64,000 nucleotides of DNA from Dactylorhiza incarnata (taxonomy: Eukaryota > Streptophyta > Magnoliopsida > Asparagales > Orchidaceae). Within the stretch, counting starts at the first letter, position 1. Every line of letters starts with the position of its first letter. Below, piece by piece: positions 7,008-17,501 of the stretch. The notes under the pieces were generated by a model that did not search any database, was not told where the DNA came from, and saw only the letters and a list, made by a program, of their open reading frames with translations. Location of the stretch: NCBI GenBank assembly GCA_033032865.1, contig JAWHQI010000075.1, positions 1,674,001-1,738,000 of the forward strand, given 5' to 3'. The position numbers and the translations under genes are program-made.

Positions 7008-9842
7008 TGATAATGCATTATTTATAGTCATTTTTATATAGTATTTTAGTAGTAATTAATTAGTTTTTATATACTTTTAGTTTATTTTATATCTAATTTA
7101 CTTTATTTTGTGTTTTCAGGTAATCTGGGGATGCTAATAGCAAATTCAAGCCCACATCCGTGTTCAGGGGAAATTCCAGAACAAAATTGCAAAAATCCTC
7201 AGTGCACGCCCCACGTCATGGCCGTGACCTAGGGGCGTGACCATGGTCATGGTCGTGCTCCGCTTTCAGCTCCCAGAAATCAGTGCCACGTCGGTTTATG
7301 ATTACACGCCCCAGGTCATGGGCGTTACCGGGGGGGGGGGGGGGGGGGGCGTGACTTTCAGGTCACGGGCGTGACTCACCCGACAAGCATTCAATGCAAG
7401 CAGTTTCCGCCGCCGAGCCGTTCCAGCTTACACGCCCTTGGTCACGGGCGTGACCGAGGGGCGTGACTTCTCCCACAACTGCCAGATTATCTCCAGATCG
7501 CGCCGTTTCCCGCCGTTTCCTGACTCGGTCAAGACACGCCCTAGGTCACGGGCGTGACCTAGGCCGTGACCCGTCGAGATGATCAATTTTGGCAGTTTTT
7601 CTTCCCCAACGTTCCCGGGCTTCCAAGACGTAGTTATGCAGCTTACACGCCCTTGGTCACGGGCATGACCAAGGGCGTGACTCACCAATTTTCTTCCTAT
7701 AAAAGCTAGCTGCTGCCAAAGTGAAGGGGATCCGATCCTAGCTTAGATTGGGTCATTTTTAGATTAGTTTTTCAGCATTTTCTTATTGTATTTTCTTTAT
7801 GCAGATTTACTTTATGTTTCGCAAATTTCAATTCCTAGCTTAGATTTACTTTACTTACAATTGTACTTTTCTTTCCTTAGTTATAAAAATGTCTTTCTTT
7901 CAATTATGTTTAGCTAAATTTATAGCATTTGATCGGATGAATTCTTAAGCTTTTCTTATTTTGTAATCTCTCATTTTCGTAGCTTTAGTTCAAGAATTAT
8001 TACGATCTGACGGCGCGACCCCGCCACCACTTTCTGATGACGACCCGGTTGCCGAAGCGCAACACTACAAGGACTTGAGGCGCCGTGACGATGCTAACGG
8101 AAACCGGAGTTACAACCTCCGCCCGCAGCGTACCAAACCCGCTTGAAGACTTCTATTTATTTTAGATCGTTTATTTCATATTTGCGGATATAAAATTATT
8201 TCATATCTTGGAAATAATTTTATATTCATTTTGCTCTTGTTTATTTGTCATTTCCTAATTTTGAACAATGGTGTGCGTTTAGCCATTTGGATGGTGGATT
8301 AGTTAGCCATCATGATTTGATGTATTTTGTAAACTCCTATTTAAAGGAGGCTTGATGAGAGTAAAGGAGACTTTTTGAAGACAAAAAAAACCTAATCTCC
8401 ACCTTGTGAGATTTCGGCCAAGAGGAGAAACCCCCTTGCCGCCGCCCCCCCTCTTGGTGTGACTCCAAGGCCGCCCCCTCCATCCTCTTCGATGCGACTC
8501 CGACGAGATTTCTGCGGTGCGACTCCAAGGAAGAAAGGGTGCTATTCCATTCGGTGCGACGCTGGTGGAACCGTGGAGAGAGATATTCTCCCACATCTAT
8601 TTTGAGTGCATGCATGTTCTTGGTTGGGTAACCCCTCCCCTTTCTAGTGATTCTTCTACATTTATTTTGTGGAGGTTTTGTCGAATCGTTCTATCCAGAA
8701 TCTTAATATTCTCGCTTGCAAAAATCTGAAACCTAAGTGTTGTTATTGAACCTCTTGCTGTCCGGATCGGGAAGATCCGTTGTGGGAGCGAAACTCGGCC
8801 TAGCCTTGGTTTGCTCTCCAAGATTGGCGCACTTGGCGTTAACAAGGGAGTTAATCTCAACTAAAGTTTTATCGCCGCTTGAATGTTCATCGCCGCTCCA
8901 AAATATTGCCGCTGCGCTTTCAAATGAATCGATTGATGGAATAGATGCTTGTGTAGGTGCGATGAGTTGTGTGCTTATTGGAGAGGTAGGTCTTGTCTAA
9001 GGACGTGGTATCGAGTCCGGTTGTGGATCTTTTTTTTGTTATTTTGTTATTCGGATTTGGGAGCCCACCCGACCTCTTTATTTGCGGCTCTTGGTCGGAG
9101 TCCTCTTGGAACGAGATCTTTGAGAGCAAGCACGACCTCTTCCGTTCGCTTTTGGTCGGAGCCCTCTCCTTTTTTATGTTGAAAGTTATTTTCGTTTTTC
9201 ATTAGCATAGCGAGCACATAGTCACGGTAGCCCTACATCACGATCCACTTTTGATTTTTCTCGATTGATCTCATATTGCCGGTATATGAATATCAATTCT
9301 TGATCCATTTTCTAGTGATCGAGAGATCCATGAATTTGTGTAGATCATTCATTAGTGGAAAGAGTTGCATGCATTCCTCGAGAGAGGGTGACACAAATCA
9401 TCCGGATTGGAGTCAAATCCAATTATGGGGCTCACCGCATAAAGCAAGCTTAAGGGTTTCGACTGGCCGAGGGGTCTTAATCGATCAACCTAAGGTTAGG
9501 TGGTAGTTCTATCGAGAGAGGCTCTACCATATTTTTGGAACCTCCACGGTCGAATTATTCTATCGCTTTTGGTTATGAATTTAGATTTTACAATTTATTT
9601 AACTCAAGAAGGATTTCCGATCAAATGCTCTTTTCTTCCTTTTCTCTTTTATTATTCAAAAAAATCTTCTTAAATCTAGATAAAATAATATTAATTTGCG
9701 TGAGTAGAAGTAATCAACAAACCCGTGGAATACGACACTTGATATTTATTTTTAAATATCCTATGCTATGATCGATAGGTGCTCTTTCCTATAGTTCGTA
9801 GAATTTGGAGAATATAATATTTATCTTAAATTTTACTTATCA
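7008..9842 (+). repeat. Element A 3' LTR, interrupted
   Basis: It starts TGATAATGCATT and ends TTACTTATCA. Without the 1233-bp insertion at 8008-9240 and its 5-bp duplication it is about 1597 bp, close to the 5' LTR. A run of 20 G at 7330-7349 replaces a shorter G run in the other LTR. Palindromes recur at 7200-7680 and the TATA box at 7698-7705. Confidence 0.9.
8008..9240 (+). mobile_element. TG...CA insertion in A 3' LTR, probable solo LTR
   Basis: The 1233-bp segment starts TGACGG and ends CTACATCA. It is flanked by the 5-bp duplication CGATC (8003-8007 and 9241-9245), and its removal restores the LTR sequence seen at 3722-3740. It contains CTCCTATTTAAAGGAG (about 8331-8347), a TATA-like core. 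Ends and duplication size fit a solo LTR. Its first 140 bp are an open frame ending SYNLRPQRTKPA and a stop, unusual for an LTR, so an internally deleted element is an alternative. I do not recognise the family; strand is set by the TATA-like core. Confidence 0.7.
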
Positions 9843-10170
9843 CAATCAATATCCAATTCCTCCGCACCAATAATCAGTCCGAGTATGAAGCCGTGATAGC
9901 AGGCCACTGCCTAGCCAGGGAGTTGGGAGTGCAAGATGTGGAGGTTTCGACAGACTCCATGGTGGTGGCTTTCCAAGTCAGGGGGAGTTCGAGGTGAAGG
10001 AGTCAACTCTTCAGCGATACCTGGAAAAGGTCAAGGGGCTCATAGGGCAGTTCCACACCTTCTCGATTTTCCATGTGCCAAGGGAGGAGAGTGCTGCGTG
10101 GGACCTCCTAGCCATGTTCGGTCCCAGGGCAGGGGCACGGTGTCGGACCTCTTTCGACCGTCCATCGAGG
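9843..10170 (+). pseudogene. Element T: aRNH domain, C-terminal half
   Basis: After the right copy of CAATC the T frame resumes as INIQFLRTNNQSEYEAVIAG, then ARELGV, STDSMVV, FHVPREESAA and DLLAMF. This is the classic aRNH pattern (TNNxAEYEA, DS, and a degenerate NxxADxLA ending). A one-base insertion in the run near 9985 shifts the frame. It pairs with 2653-2745 as one domain split by element A. Beyond degradation of the RNA strand, the role of the second RNase H in Tat elements is not settled. Confidence 0.8.
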
Positions 10171-10180
10171 AGGGGAACTG

Positions 10181-11425
10181 ATGGAGGTAGACCAGCGGGC
10201 ATCATGGATGGACCTCTTCATCACCTTCCAGACGTTGGGGAAGTTCCCCGAGGGGGATGTGGACAAGCGGCGGTTCAGGTATAAGTCGGCATACTACTCT
10301 TTGCATGCAGGAGGATTGTACCCGAAGACGCTCTCGGGGCTGCTAGCTCGTTGCGTGGCGGAGGAGGAGGTCTCGAGGGTCCTCGAGGAGATCCACTCGG
10401 GGGAGTGTGGCAGCCATTTCAGGAGCCGAACCTTGGAGGGGAGAGTGCTGAGGCAAGGCTACTTCTGGCCTACACTCAGTAAGGATGCAATGGAGTTCGC
10501 AAGGAAGTGCTCGAAGTGTCAGCTGTTCTCCCCCTCCAGCTCACGCCAGCCCAAAGACTCTGAACCTTCACAACCTCCTCGCCCTTTGCAATATGGGGGT
10601 TGGACCTGGTGGGTCCTTTCCCCTAAGCGAGTGGTCAAAGAAAGTTCCTACTAGTGATGATCAAATATTTCTCCAAGTGGCTGGAGGTGAAGATGATGGC
10701 CAAGGTAACATCCCAACTGGTGAGAAATTTTTTATGGGGTGAAATAATTTGCAGGCACGGGCTTCCGCTAGCCATAGTTACGGACAATGGGCCGCAGTTT
10801 GCCAACGACGAGTTCGTCAGCTTCTGCATACAACTCGGCATAGATCTTCGGTTTGTGTCGGTCCACCACCCGAGAAGCAATGGGCAAGTGGAGGCGGCAA
10901 ACAAAATAATCACGAACTTGCTGAAGAAGAAGGTCGAGAACCTCAGGGGCAACAGGGTAGAGCAGTTACCCTCGGTCCTCCCGATCTTGAGGAACAGTCC
11001 AAACACGACCACAAGGGAGACTCCATTCAAGCTCTCTCATGGGTTCAAGGTGAAATCCCCTAGGGTGGTCGCCGCGAGTGAAGGGGATGAAGAATGGATA
11101 ATGGAGAATGAGGGAGAGCAAAGGCTATCCTTGGACCTGGTGGAAGAGCTTTGGGACTTAGCCACCATCTGGCAGGAGGAGGTCATGCGATGGATGGCCC
11201 GATATTTCGACAAGCACATCTAGGTGAAGCAGTTCAAGAAGGGGGACCTGGTCTTAATGCTGCCGAAAGAGGGCCGCGGTAGGGAAACTCAATCCCGACT
11301 CAGAGGGGCCTTACATTGTAGATGAGGTGCTCAGGTCAGGAGGGTACCACCTTCGAGATGTGGAAGGGGACCCCTCAACCTAGCTCGAAGCGGGGATGAT
11401 CTACAACCATTCTACCCTTGAGTTT
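10181..11425 (+). pseudogene. Element T: integrase
   Basis: The HHCC-type N-terminal finger is visible as EIHSGECGSH...RQGYFWP...CSKCQ (about 10385-10520). The catalytic core has GLDLVGPFP near 10597 (first Asp, in a shifted frame), VTDNGPQFANDEF (second Asp) and SNGQVEAANK (Glu), the last two in the ORF 10654-11223. The C-terminal part runs through VKQFKKGDLVL and GPYIVDEVLRSGGYHLRDVEGD to about 11425. At least two frameshifts and a stop at 11221 break it. It would have inserted element cDNA into host chromatin. Confidence 0.85.
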
Positions 11426-11519
11426 TTTATGATAATCTATTGCATGTTCTATTCATTATATGTTGATGTCAACACTTTTTCTAACCATGGGTCCTCAAGT
11501 AAGTTTTGTGTCGGATTGC
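11426..11519 (+). other. Short non-coding link after T pol
   Basis: AT-rich sequence between the end of integrase and the first 98-bp repeat unit. No motif is recognised. Confidence 0.5.
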
Positions 11520-12588
11520 CCCGGACGATCCCGCTGTCTTGCTCTCACTAGCCGGTGGGTCAGGTTGATCCCGCGGAGAGGCTGTCAAGGCAGCAAGTGT
11601 TTGGTGATGGATTGCCCCGGACGATCCCGCTGCCGGGCTCTCACTAGTCGGTGGGTTAGGTCGATCTCGCGGAGAGGATGGCAAGGAGGCAAGTGTTTGG
11701 TGCTGGATTGCCCCAGATGAACCCACTGCCGGGCTCTCACTAGCCGGTGGGTCAGGTCAATCTCGCGGAGAGGCTGGTGAGGTAGCAAGTGTTTGGTGCT
11801 ATATTTCCCCGGACGATCCCGCTGCTGGGCTCTCACTAGCCGTTGGGTCAGGTCGATCTCGCGAAGAGGCTGGCAATGAGGCAAGTGTTTGGTGCTGGAT
11901 TCCCCTGGATGATCCCACTGCCTGGCTCTTACTAGCCGGTGGGTCAGGTCGATCTCGCAGAGAGGATGGCAAGGAGGCAAGTGTTGGGTGCTAGATTGCC
12001 CCAGACGATCCCGCTGTCGTACTCTCACTAGCCGGTGGGATAGGTCGATCTCGCGGAGAGGCTGGCAAGGGTAGCAAGTGTTTGGTGTTGGATTGCCCCG
12101 GACGATCCCACTGCCGGGCTCTCACTAGTCAGTGGGTCAGGTCGATCTCGCAGAAAGGATGGCAAAGAGGCAAGTATTTGGTACTGGATTACCCCAGAAA
12201 ATCCCGCTGTCGGGCTCTCACTAGCCGGTGGGTCAGGTCAATTCCAGGGGGAGGCTGGCAAGGAGGAAAGTATTTGTTGCGTGATTGCCCCGGACGATCC
12301 CGCCGTCGGGCTCTCACTAGCTGTTGGGTCAGGTCGATGTCGCGGAGAGGCTGGCAAGGAGGCAAGTGGTTGGTGCTGGATTTCCCTGAATGACCCTGCT
12401 GCCGGGCTCTCTCTAGACGGTGGGTCAGGTCGATCTCGCGTAGAGGCTGGCAAGGTAGCAAGTGTTTGGTGCTGGATTTCCCCGGATGATCCCGCGACCG
12501 GGGTCTCATTAGCCGGAGCGTCAGGTCGATCTCGGGGAGAGGTTGGCAAGGAGGCAAGTGTTTGGTGTTGGATTGCCCCAGATGATCC
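11520..12588 (+). repeat. 98-bp tandem repeat array in T 3' region, about 11 units
   Basis: Units of 96-98 bp contain GCTCTCACTAGCCGGTGGGT, then GATCTCGCGGAGAGGCTGGC and GCAAGTGTTTGGTGCTGGAT. They begin near 11526, 11624, 11720, 11815, 11912, 12009, 12107, 12200, 12296, 12393 and 12490. The array is cut inside a unit by element H and resumes at 32518. Because the unit is not a multiple of three, chance ORFs cross it in several frames; these are not genes. Tandem arrays in the 3' untranslated region are known for Tat-lineage elements and can seed satellites. Confidence 0.85.
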
Positions 12589-13832
12589 TGTTGGATCTAA
12601 TGGCACATTTAGAGGGGGGGGGGGGGTGAATAAGGGGTTTACTATTTTTGATATAAACTTACAGATTTTATATAACAGAAAGACTTTTTTGCTCTGTCTC
12701 TAATGCCTGGCGTTAAGAGTCAATGTCGGGCGTTATCTCTCCAGAAAAAAGTATTTTTACAGAAATATTAAAGATGATTTTCTTTATGAAATGCAATTCC
12801 TGAAAATTAGATATACTGAAAATGAATTTTATATTTCACAAAAATGATTACAAGGATAAAATTTCAATAACGCTTGAAATTGGAGGCGACAACTTAAAAA
12901 ATCACTTTTTGTTCCTTCACCGGTCCTTCTCCCAAGGAATGGTTGGTTATAGCCTATCTATCCCCAGGTAAGTCCTCTAGCCACCCCCTAAATCTACACT
13001 TGACCTAGTCGCCACGCACAAGGCGGCAAATTACCCCCAAAGCCGTACAAGGACCTAGTCGCCACACGCAAGACGGCGAATTCACTACCGTTACAAGAAA
13101 ATATAAAAGGATAAAGATAAAATCAGAATAAAAGACTCCCTAGAATGAAGAGCGCTGAAGGAGATGTTGAAGATACGCCATGACCACGTTGGAGTTGAAG
13201 CGAGCGTCCTTCTTCAAATTTGCCATTGGAAATCTCCTTATCACTCTTGTTCCTGAATGTTGGTGTTGGGAGTTCTCTTTGAATTCAGAATGAAATGCTC
13301 TTTCAGGTCTCTGGAATGAAGGCTTCAATGCATCATCACTTGAGCAAACGAAATCAGGTCTTTAAATAGACACGGGAACTAACGCGTGGCGTTAAGAGTT
13401 AATGCCAGTGTTAAGCATCGTGTACGTCAGTTTCTGACATCGTGCAAACCATCGGGATCTTGGCAATTTGTGGACTCAATGCGGGTGTTAAGAGTCAACG
13501 CTGGCATTGAGTTTATTTCATCAAACTACATCTCATCCCGTCGATCTCCATTTCGTCGAACGCCGCCTCATTTCATCAAACGTCATCAAATTTCGTCGAA
13601 CGCAATTTCGTCGAACGGAAACTCATTTCATCGAATGCAATTTCGTCGAACGGAATCTCATTTCGTCGAACGCAATTTCATCGACCAGCATCTCATTTCG
13701 TCGAACGCCATTTCATCGAGCGGTAGCTCATTTCATCGAACGGCTAGTGCCAAGCGTTAAGACCTAACTCCTGGCGTTGTCTCTGGCTTCTCGACGGATT
13801 CGTTCTCGACGGAAGTTAACGCAGGGCGTTAA
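12589..13832 (-). repeat. Element H 3' LTR, distal part
   Basis: The plus-strand text opens with the U5 end (TGTTGGATCTAATGG...GGGGTGAATAAGGGG). It continues through a TATA-like CTTTAAATA (about 13359-13368, minus strand TATTTAAAG) into U3, with TTAACGC/GCGTTAA and TTTCGTCGAACG repeats at 13380-13830. The last 5 bp (GTTAA) are the target site of G. CpG sites kept in the other LTR are often TpG or CpA here. Confidence 0.85.
13380..13830 (-). promoter_or_regulatory. Repeated CpG motifs in H LTR U3
   Basis: Two motif families are intermixed upstream of the TATA box: GCGTTAA/TTAACGC with GGCGTT, and about ten copies of TTTCGTCGAACG or decayed forms (13545-13745). The matching stretch in the 5' LTR is 31890-32350. 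The arrangement mirrors those in the LTRs of A, B, C, E and G. Confidence 0.6.
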
Positions 13833-15160
13833 TGAAAGTGCACAGTTAACCTCAATAGAATTCTCTAGAGGGGGGTGAATAGAGATTAAAAAATATTTTG
13901 TGCAAAGTTAATATATATATATGTGTATGATCACAGATTAGAGCTTCCCACACACCAACAAGAATTAAACAAATGAAGTAAATGCAAGAAAAGAAATCAC
14001 AGCACAACACAAGAAAATATAGTGGTTCCCCAAACTTTTGGTAGTCCACTCTTCTACCCCCTTGGTAGGAATTCACTATCTTGCACTGAGTCTTTTGATA
14101 AGGAGACTCTTAGAACCACCCTGAGTCTTTTGACAAGGAGACTCTTAGAACCACCCTGAGTCTTTTGACAAGGAGACTCTTAGAACCAGTACACTGAATT
14201 TTTTGAAGAGAGATTCTAAAAACTCTTTTACAATATTTAAGTAAGAATAAGAAAGAAGAAAGAAATAAGAATAAAAATGAATCTTCTTCCTAGCAAGAAG
14301 ATTGGAAGCACAAGAAGTGAATTAAATCTTTCTTTTATAGAGAGAAGAAGATTTGTGGCTTTTCTCTCTTTGTGAGAGCTATCAGAACTTGTAGCTGAAT
14401 GACTTCAGAAGCAGGAGAAGAAGAAGTGCTTGAATATTGCTGCAGAACAATTTCTCAATTTTCTCTCTATACTTGGGAGCTCTTCCTCTTTTTCAAATGT
14501 AAAATGGTGAATCACTTGTTCTCCTTTTTCTGCCGACCTCCTCTTTATTTATAGCTCTGTTAATTCAAAATAATACTATAGGAGGATAATCAATAATCAG
14601 TCAGAGAAATCGAAAGATGAAAATGTTTCCATAATATTTATTTCTGTAGAAGGAAAGAACTAATTCTTATTTCAAATAATGTCCAAATAAGTTTAATCAA
14701 ATTAGTCAAGAATCAGATATAAGGAAAGAATGATTCAGAACGGCTATAAAATATTGACATTTATTCCATACAAAATAGATCTACTGAAAGAAGGAAAGAG
14801 ATCTGGCGCATATTTAAATCTGTCATATAAATCGACGTGCGTCGATTACCACTCGACGTAAACGTCGAGTTCTTCTTGGCTGGACGTCGAGAGGAGAATA
14901 AGGAAGGTGTGTCGACTAAGGTGCGTCGACTAAGGTGCGTCGACTTCTCCATATGCGTTGACAAGAAATCAGAGTAGCGTCGACAACACATACGTCGAAA
15001 TCTTCCTAAAGTTACTTTGACTCAAACTGAAGGAAATGTCGACTACATTTCGACGTTGCGTCGAATAGTATTCGACGCATATTTACTTAACCTTGTTTTT
15101 CTTTCTTAGAATTCATATTCAACTTATTTCTAGGGGTTAAGAGAAATCATTTACCTAACA
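13833..15160 (-). repeat. Element G 3' LTR
   Basis: 1328 bp, plus-strand start TGAAAGTGCACAGTT, end TTACCTAACA. It has three direct copies of a 37-bp unit (CTGAGTCTTTTGA.AAGGAGACTC) at about 14083-14185. TATTTATA at 14556-14563 is the minus-strand TATA box, with the CGTCGA array upstream at 14830-15090. Confidence 0.9.
14830..15090 (-). promoter_or_regulatory. CGTCGA/TCGACG palindrome array in G LTR U3
   Basis: More than a dozen copies of CGTCGA or TCGACG, often paired as TCGACGTGCGTCGA-like palindromes. They lie upstream of the LTR TATA box when read on the minus strand. The same array is in the other G LTR (23868-24100), in F (62860-63100), before the accessory ORF (17240-17440) and in the gag-protease link (20930-21150). 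Confidence 0.7.
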
Positions 15161-15175
15161 ATCTCCCCCTATTTG
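15161..15175 (-). other. Polypurine tract of element G
   Basis: ATCTCCCCCTATTTG on the plus strand, i.e. a minus-strand AGGGGGAGAT tract touching the 3' LTR. F has the identical tract at 63179. Confidence 0.8.
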
Positions 15176-15421
15176 TCTTAACCCTACTTAGGGAGAAATT
15201 GTATTAGCATAAAATCAATCCAGCACAGCATTTGAATAGAAAAGAAATATGTCAAATAATCAGAAGAGAAAGTGGAATAAGAAAGCATATGACAAGTATT
15301 TGTCTTTCACAAAAATTTAAACTAGAAACTTCTTTTTGTACATAAAGTTAACAAAAGCAGAATAAAGTTTCCTAGATAAGTTTTCAATAACATCAAGAAT
15401 GTAGCCCCTGACTCTATCAGG

Positions 15422-17075
15422 TCATTCTTGAAAATCCATGATGATTGTATGCAGTTTTGCCAATAGTTTATCACCATTAGGGATTGTGTCATTTATGGAG
15501 TAGCCTTTGCTGATGATGATTGCTGCTTTTTCATCAATCATCTTAATTGTAATGTTTTGAACTTTCTTTTCAGTAGGCTTGATCTCAGGTGGTCCCTTGT
15601 TATCAACCTTGGGCCTATATATTGTTCTCTTTTCTGATTGCTGCTTCTCTGGAATGTCAGCCATTTTCCCTTTCCCTTTCCAGGGTGAGGCATGCCACTT
15701 GTCTAATTTTATAGGTCTGTTGGGCTTCTTGTAGGGAATGTAAGTATCTTCTGTACACCCTACACCCTTCTTGTCTTTTTGACCTTTATCTAGGATGATC
15801 CCTGCCTGAGGGTTTTTCTTTTGATAAGCTTCAATATCAATCAATTTCTTTGGAATTCTGACAGAAGATTCAGCAAGAATTTGTTCTTTAGTCATTCCCT
15901 TGTTGATCTTTTCCATCCAGGCAATCCTTTTATCTTCCACTTCTTTTCTAGCTGCTTCATATTCATTCAATTCTCTTTCTCTTATCTCTTCATGCCTCTT
16001 TTCCATGTCAAGGTCATGGTACTCCTTCACAGGGCTGTTAGGAGTGATAATAGGCATCTTTTCAAATGTTCTTATTTGCTCACATGCTTTTCTATACTTC
16101 CTTTCTTTTGCATACTCTCTCCTTTCTTCTTTGGAGAAGTTTTGCTAGTAGGGAATGGCTTCTCTTTTCCTTTTCATCTGTCCTCCTGAACTTTGCCTAG
16201 GTAGGATTTGTTTGGAGAGGCTTGCCACTTGTGGAGGTAGAGGTAGCAGAGGAGGTAGAGGTGGAGATGAAGAAGAGTGAGTTTTCTCTTTGGGTGGAGA
16301 GGGAACAACATCAAGAAGAGGAGTCTGTTCTGCAATAGAAGGCAGAATGACTTCAGGTAGAATGATCTCTGCTGAGGGATGATTGTCTCCTCCAAGCTCT
16401 TTTGTAGGGATGTCCTCAAGTAGAGGTGTCTTCAGCTTGATGTAACTGGCAGAGAAGCCAGGGGAGTGATGTTGAAGTTCCTCCTCACATAAGGGTGCAT
16501 CAATCCATATCTGTCCATTCCAATCATCAGAGGTGACTGCTTCTTCCTCCCCCTGGATTTCTGGGTTCTTTACTACAGGAATCTCCCCCTGGTTATATGG
16601 GTTATCAATTCTGAATTCTGAATCCACAACATGCTCCCCTTCAGTGTTATAAGAGGAGGATTCACCATAGTGTTTGATGAAGGTGTAGTCAGAGTGATTT
16701 GAGAGGAGTCGAGCCTATAATGGAATTAGAGTAATAGTTAGAGAGAATACTTAGAGTTGGATAGAAGAGAGTTAAACCTGAGCTTTTAGTGAGATCAAAG
16801 ACCTGGCAAGAGGGGTTTCTGGAGCAACTCTCCCCCTGGTTTATATCTTTCAGGAAGGATGTAAACCTTTGTGGCGACAGAGGTTCCTCTCGAAGAAGAG
16901 GATGAAGCTCAGGAAGAGAGGCAGATAGGGTGGCCAATTTGGCTTCACAGAAGGTGATCATATTGGCACATTCATTTGAGAAGTCGGTTAGACGTGTCTG
17001 AAAGTCGTTGACAAGATTTTCCAGAGCATCGTTCATCGCATTGATAAGGGCAGTTTGAACAGGAGTAGGCGCCAT
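15422..17075 (-). CDS. Element G accessory 3' ORF, probably two exons
   Basis: Minus-strand exon 1 would run 17075-16803 (91 codons from MAPTPVQTALINAM). The intron is 16802-16715 (88 nt, donor CAG/GTCTTT, acceptor ATTATAG/G, T-rich), and exon 2 is 16714-15422. Splicing is phase 0 and restores one frame; without it the frame stops at about 16689. One in-frame TAG remains at 16145-16147, explained by C-to-T in a Gln codon. The predicted protein is about 520 residues. Exon 1 is helical; exon 2 starts acidic, has a Pro-rich stretch (PPLPPLLPLPPQ), then a basic segment (MKRKREAIPY), a charged coiled-coil-like stretch (KRHEEIRERELNEYEAARKE) and a Lys-rich tail. No signal peptide or membrane segment is evident, so envelope function is doubtful; a nuclear or nucleic-acid-binding role is possible. 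I do not recognise a domain. A TATA-like site and CpG palindrome array lie just upstream. Confidence 0.6.
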
Positions 17076-17149
17076 TGATGCAGAAAGAGAGAGAGGTAGA
17101 AGACAAAGTTTTGGCGGGTTCAGAAAGGTATATGTTATGAAATAAGAAG

Positions 17150-17440
17150 CTTTATTTAAAGAAGGTGAAACGTCGAGAAAGGAAGCAGAAATCAAGGTAA
17201 TCCAATCGTCAAAAGAGGAAGTAAGGATTTGATTCTATTTTTAACTAGAAGTCGACGTTGCGTCGAATGGATGTCGACGTTTGCGTGGAGATTGGCCGGC
17301 CTGGTGTTTTATCGACGTGATCATAGTCTTGCGTCGATATGAATTCGACGGTACGTCGATAGAGGATCGACGTAGCATTGTCTGATGGAAATCGATGTCA
17401 GCGTCGAGTTTGTCTCGACGGAGCGTCGACATGTATTCGA
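17150..17440 (-). promoter_or_regulatory. Putative internal promoter of the G accessory ORF
   Basis: Read on the minus strand, a CGTCGA/TCGACG array (17440-17240) is followed by TTTAAATAAAG (17160-17150), resembling the LTR box TATAAATAAAG, and 75 nt later by the ATG at 17075. This copies the order of the LTR promoter. Confidence 0.55.
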
Positions 17441-17501
17441 TGTATCTTCAAGAAATTTTCTTAGATTGTCTGATTTCATTAGAGTTCCCTAACAATGGGG
17501 T

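Larger units (their letters stand above)
2746..9842 (+). mobile_element. Element A: gag-only Athila-like LTR retrotransposon
   Basis: A complete insertion with TGATA...TATCA LTR ends, LTRs at 2746-4328 and 7008-9842, a tRNA-Asp-type primer site and a purine tract. The 5-bp target-site duplication CAATC lies at 2741-2745 and 9843-9847. It interrupts the aRNH domain of element T, and the T reading frame resumes on the far side. The internal 2.7 kb encodes one gag-like ORF and no protease, RT, RNase H or integrase, so it is non-autonomous (a terminal-repeat element with GAG). Its LTR and 3' non-coding region resemble those of element D. Confidence 0.9.

Noticed and set aside
7328..7350. G-quadruplex element
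   Set aside because: A pure G run that is much shorter in the other LTR, best explained by slippage or a sequencing artefact.
11460..12703. Arg-rich proteins on both strands
   Set aside because: These ORFs are translations of the 98-bp tandem repeat in several frames.
13386..13767. His/Ser/Arg-rich ORFs in the H LTR
   Set aside because: They are read from the TTTCGTCGAACG repeats; no start context or domain.
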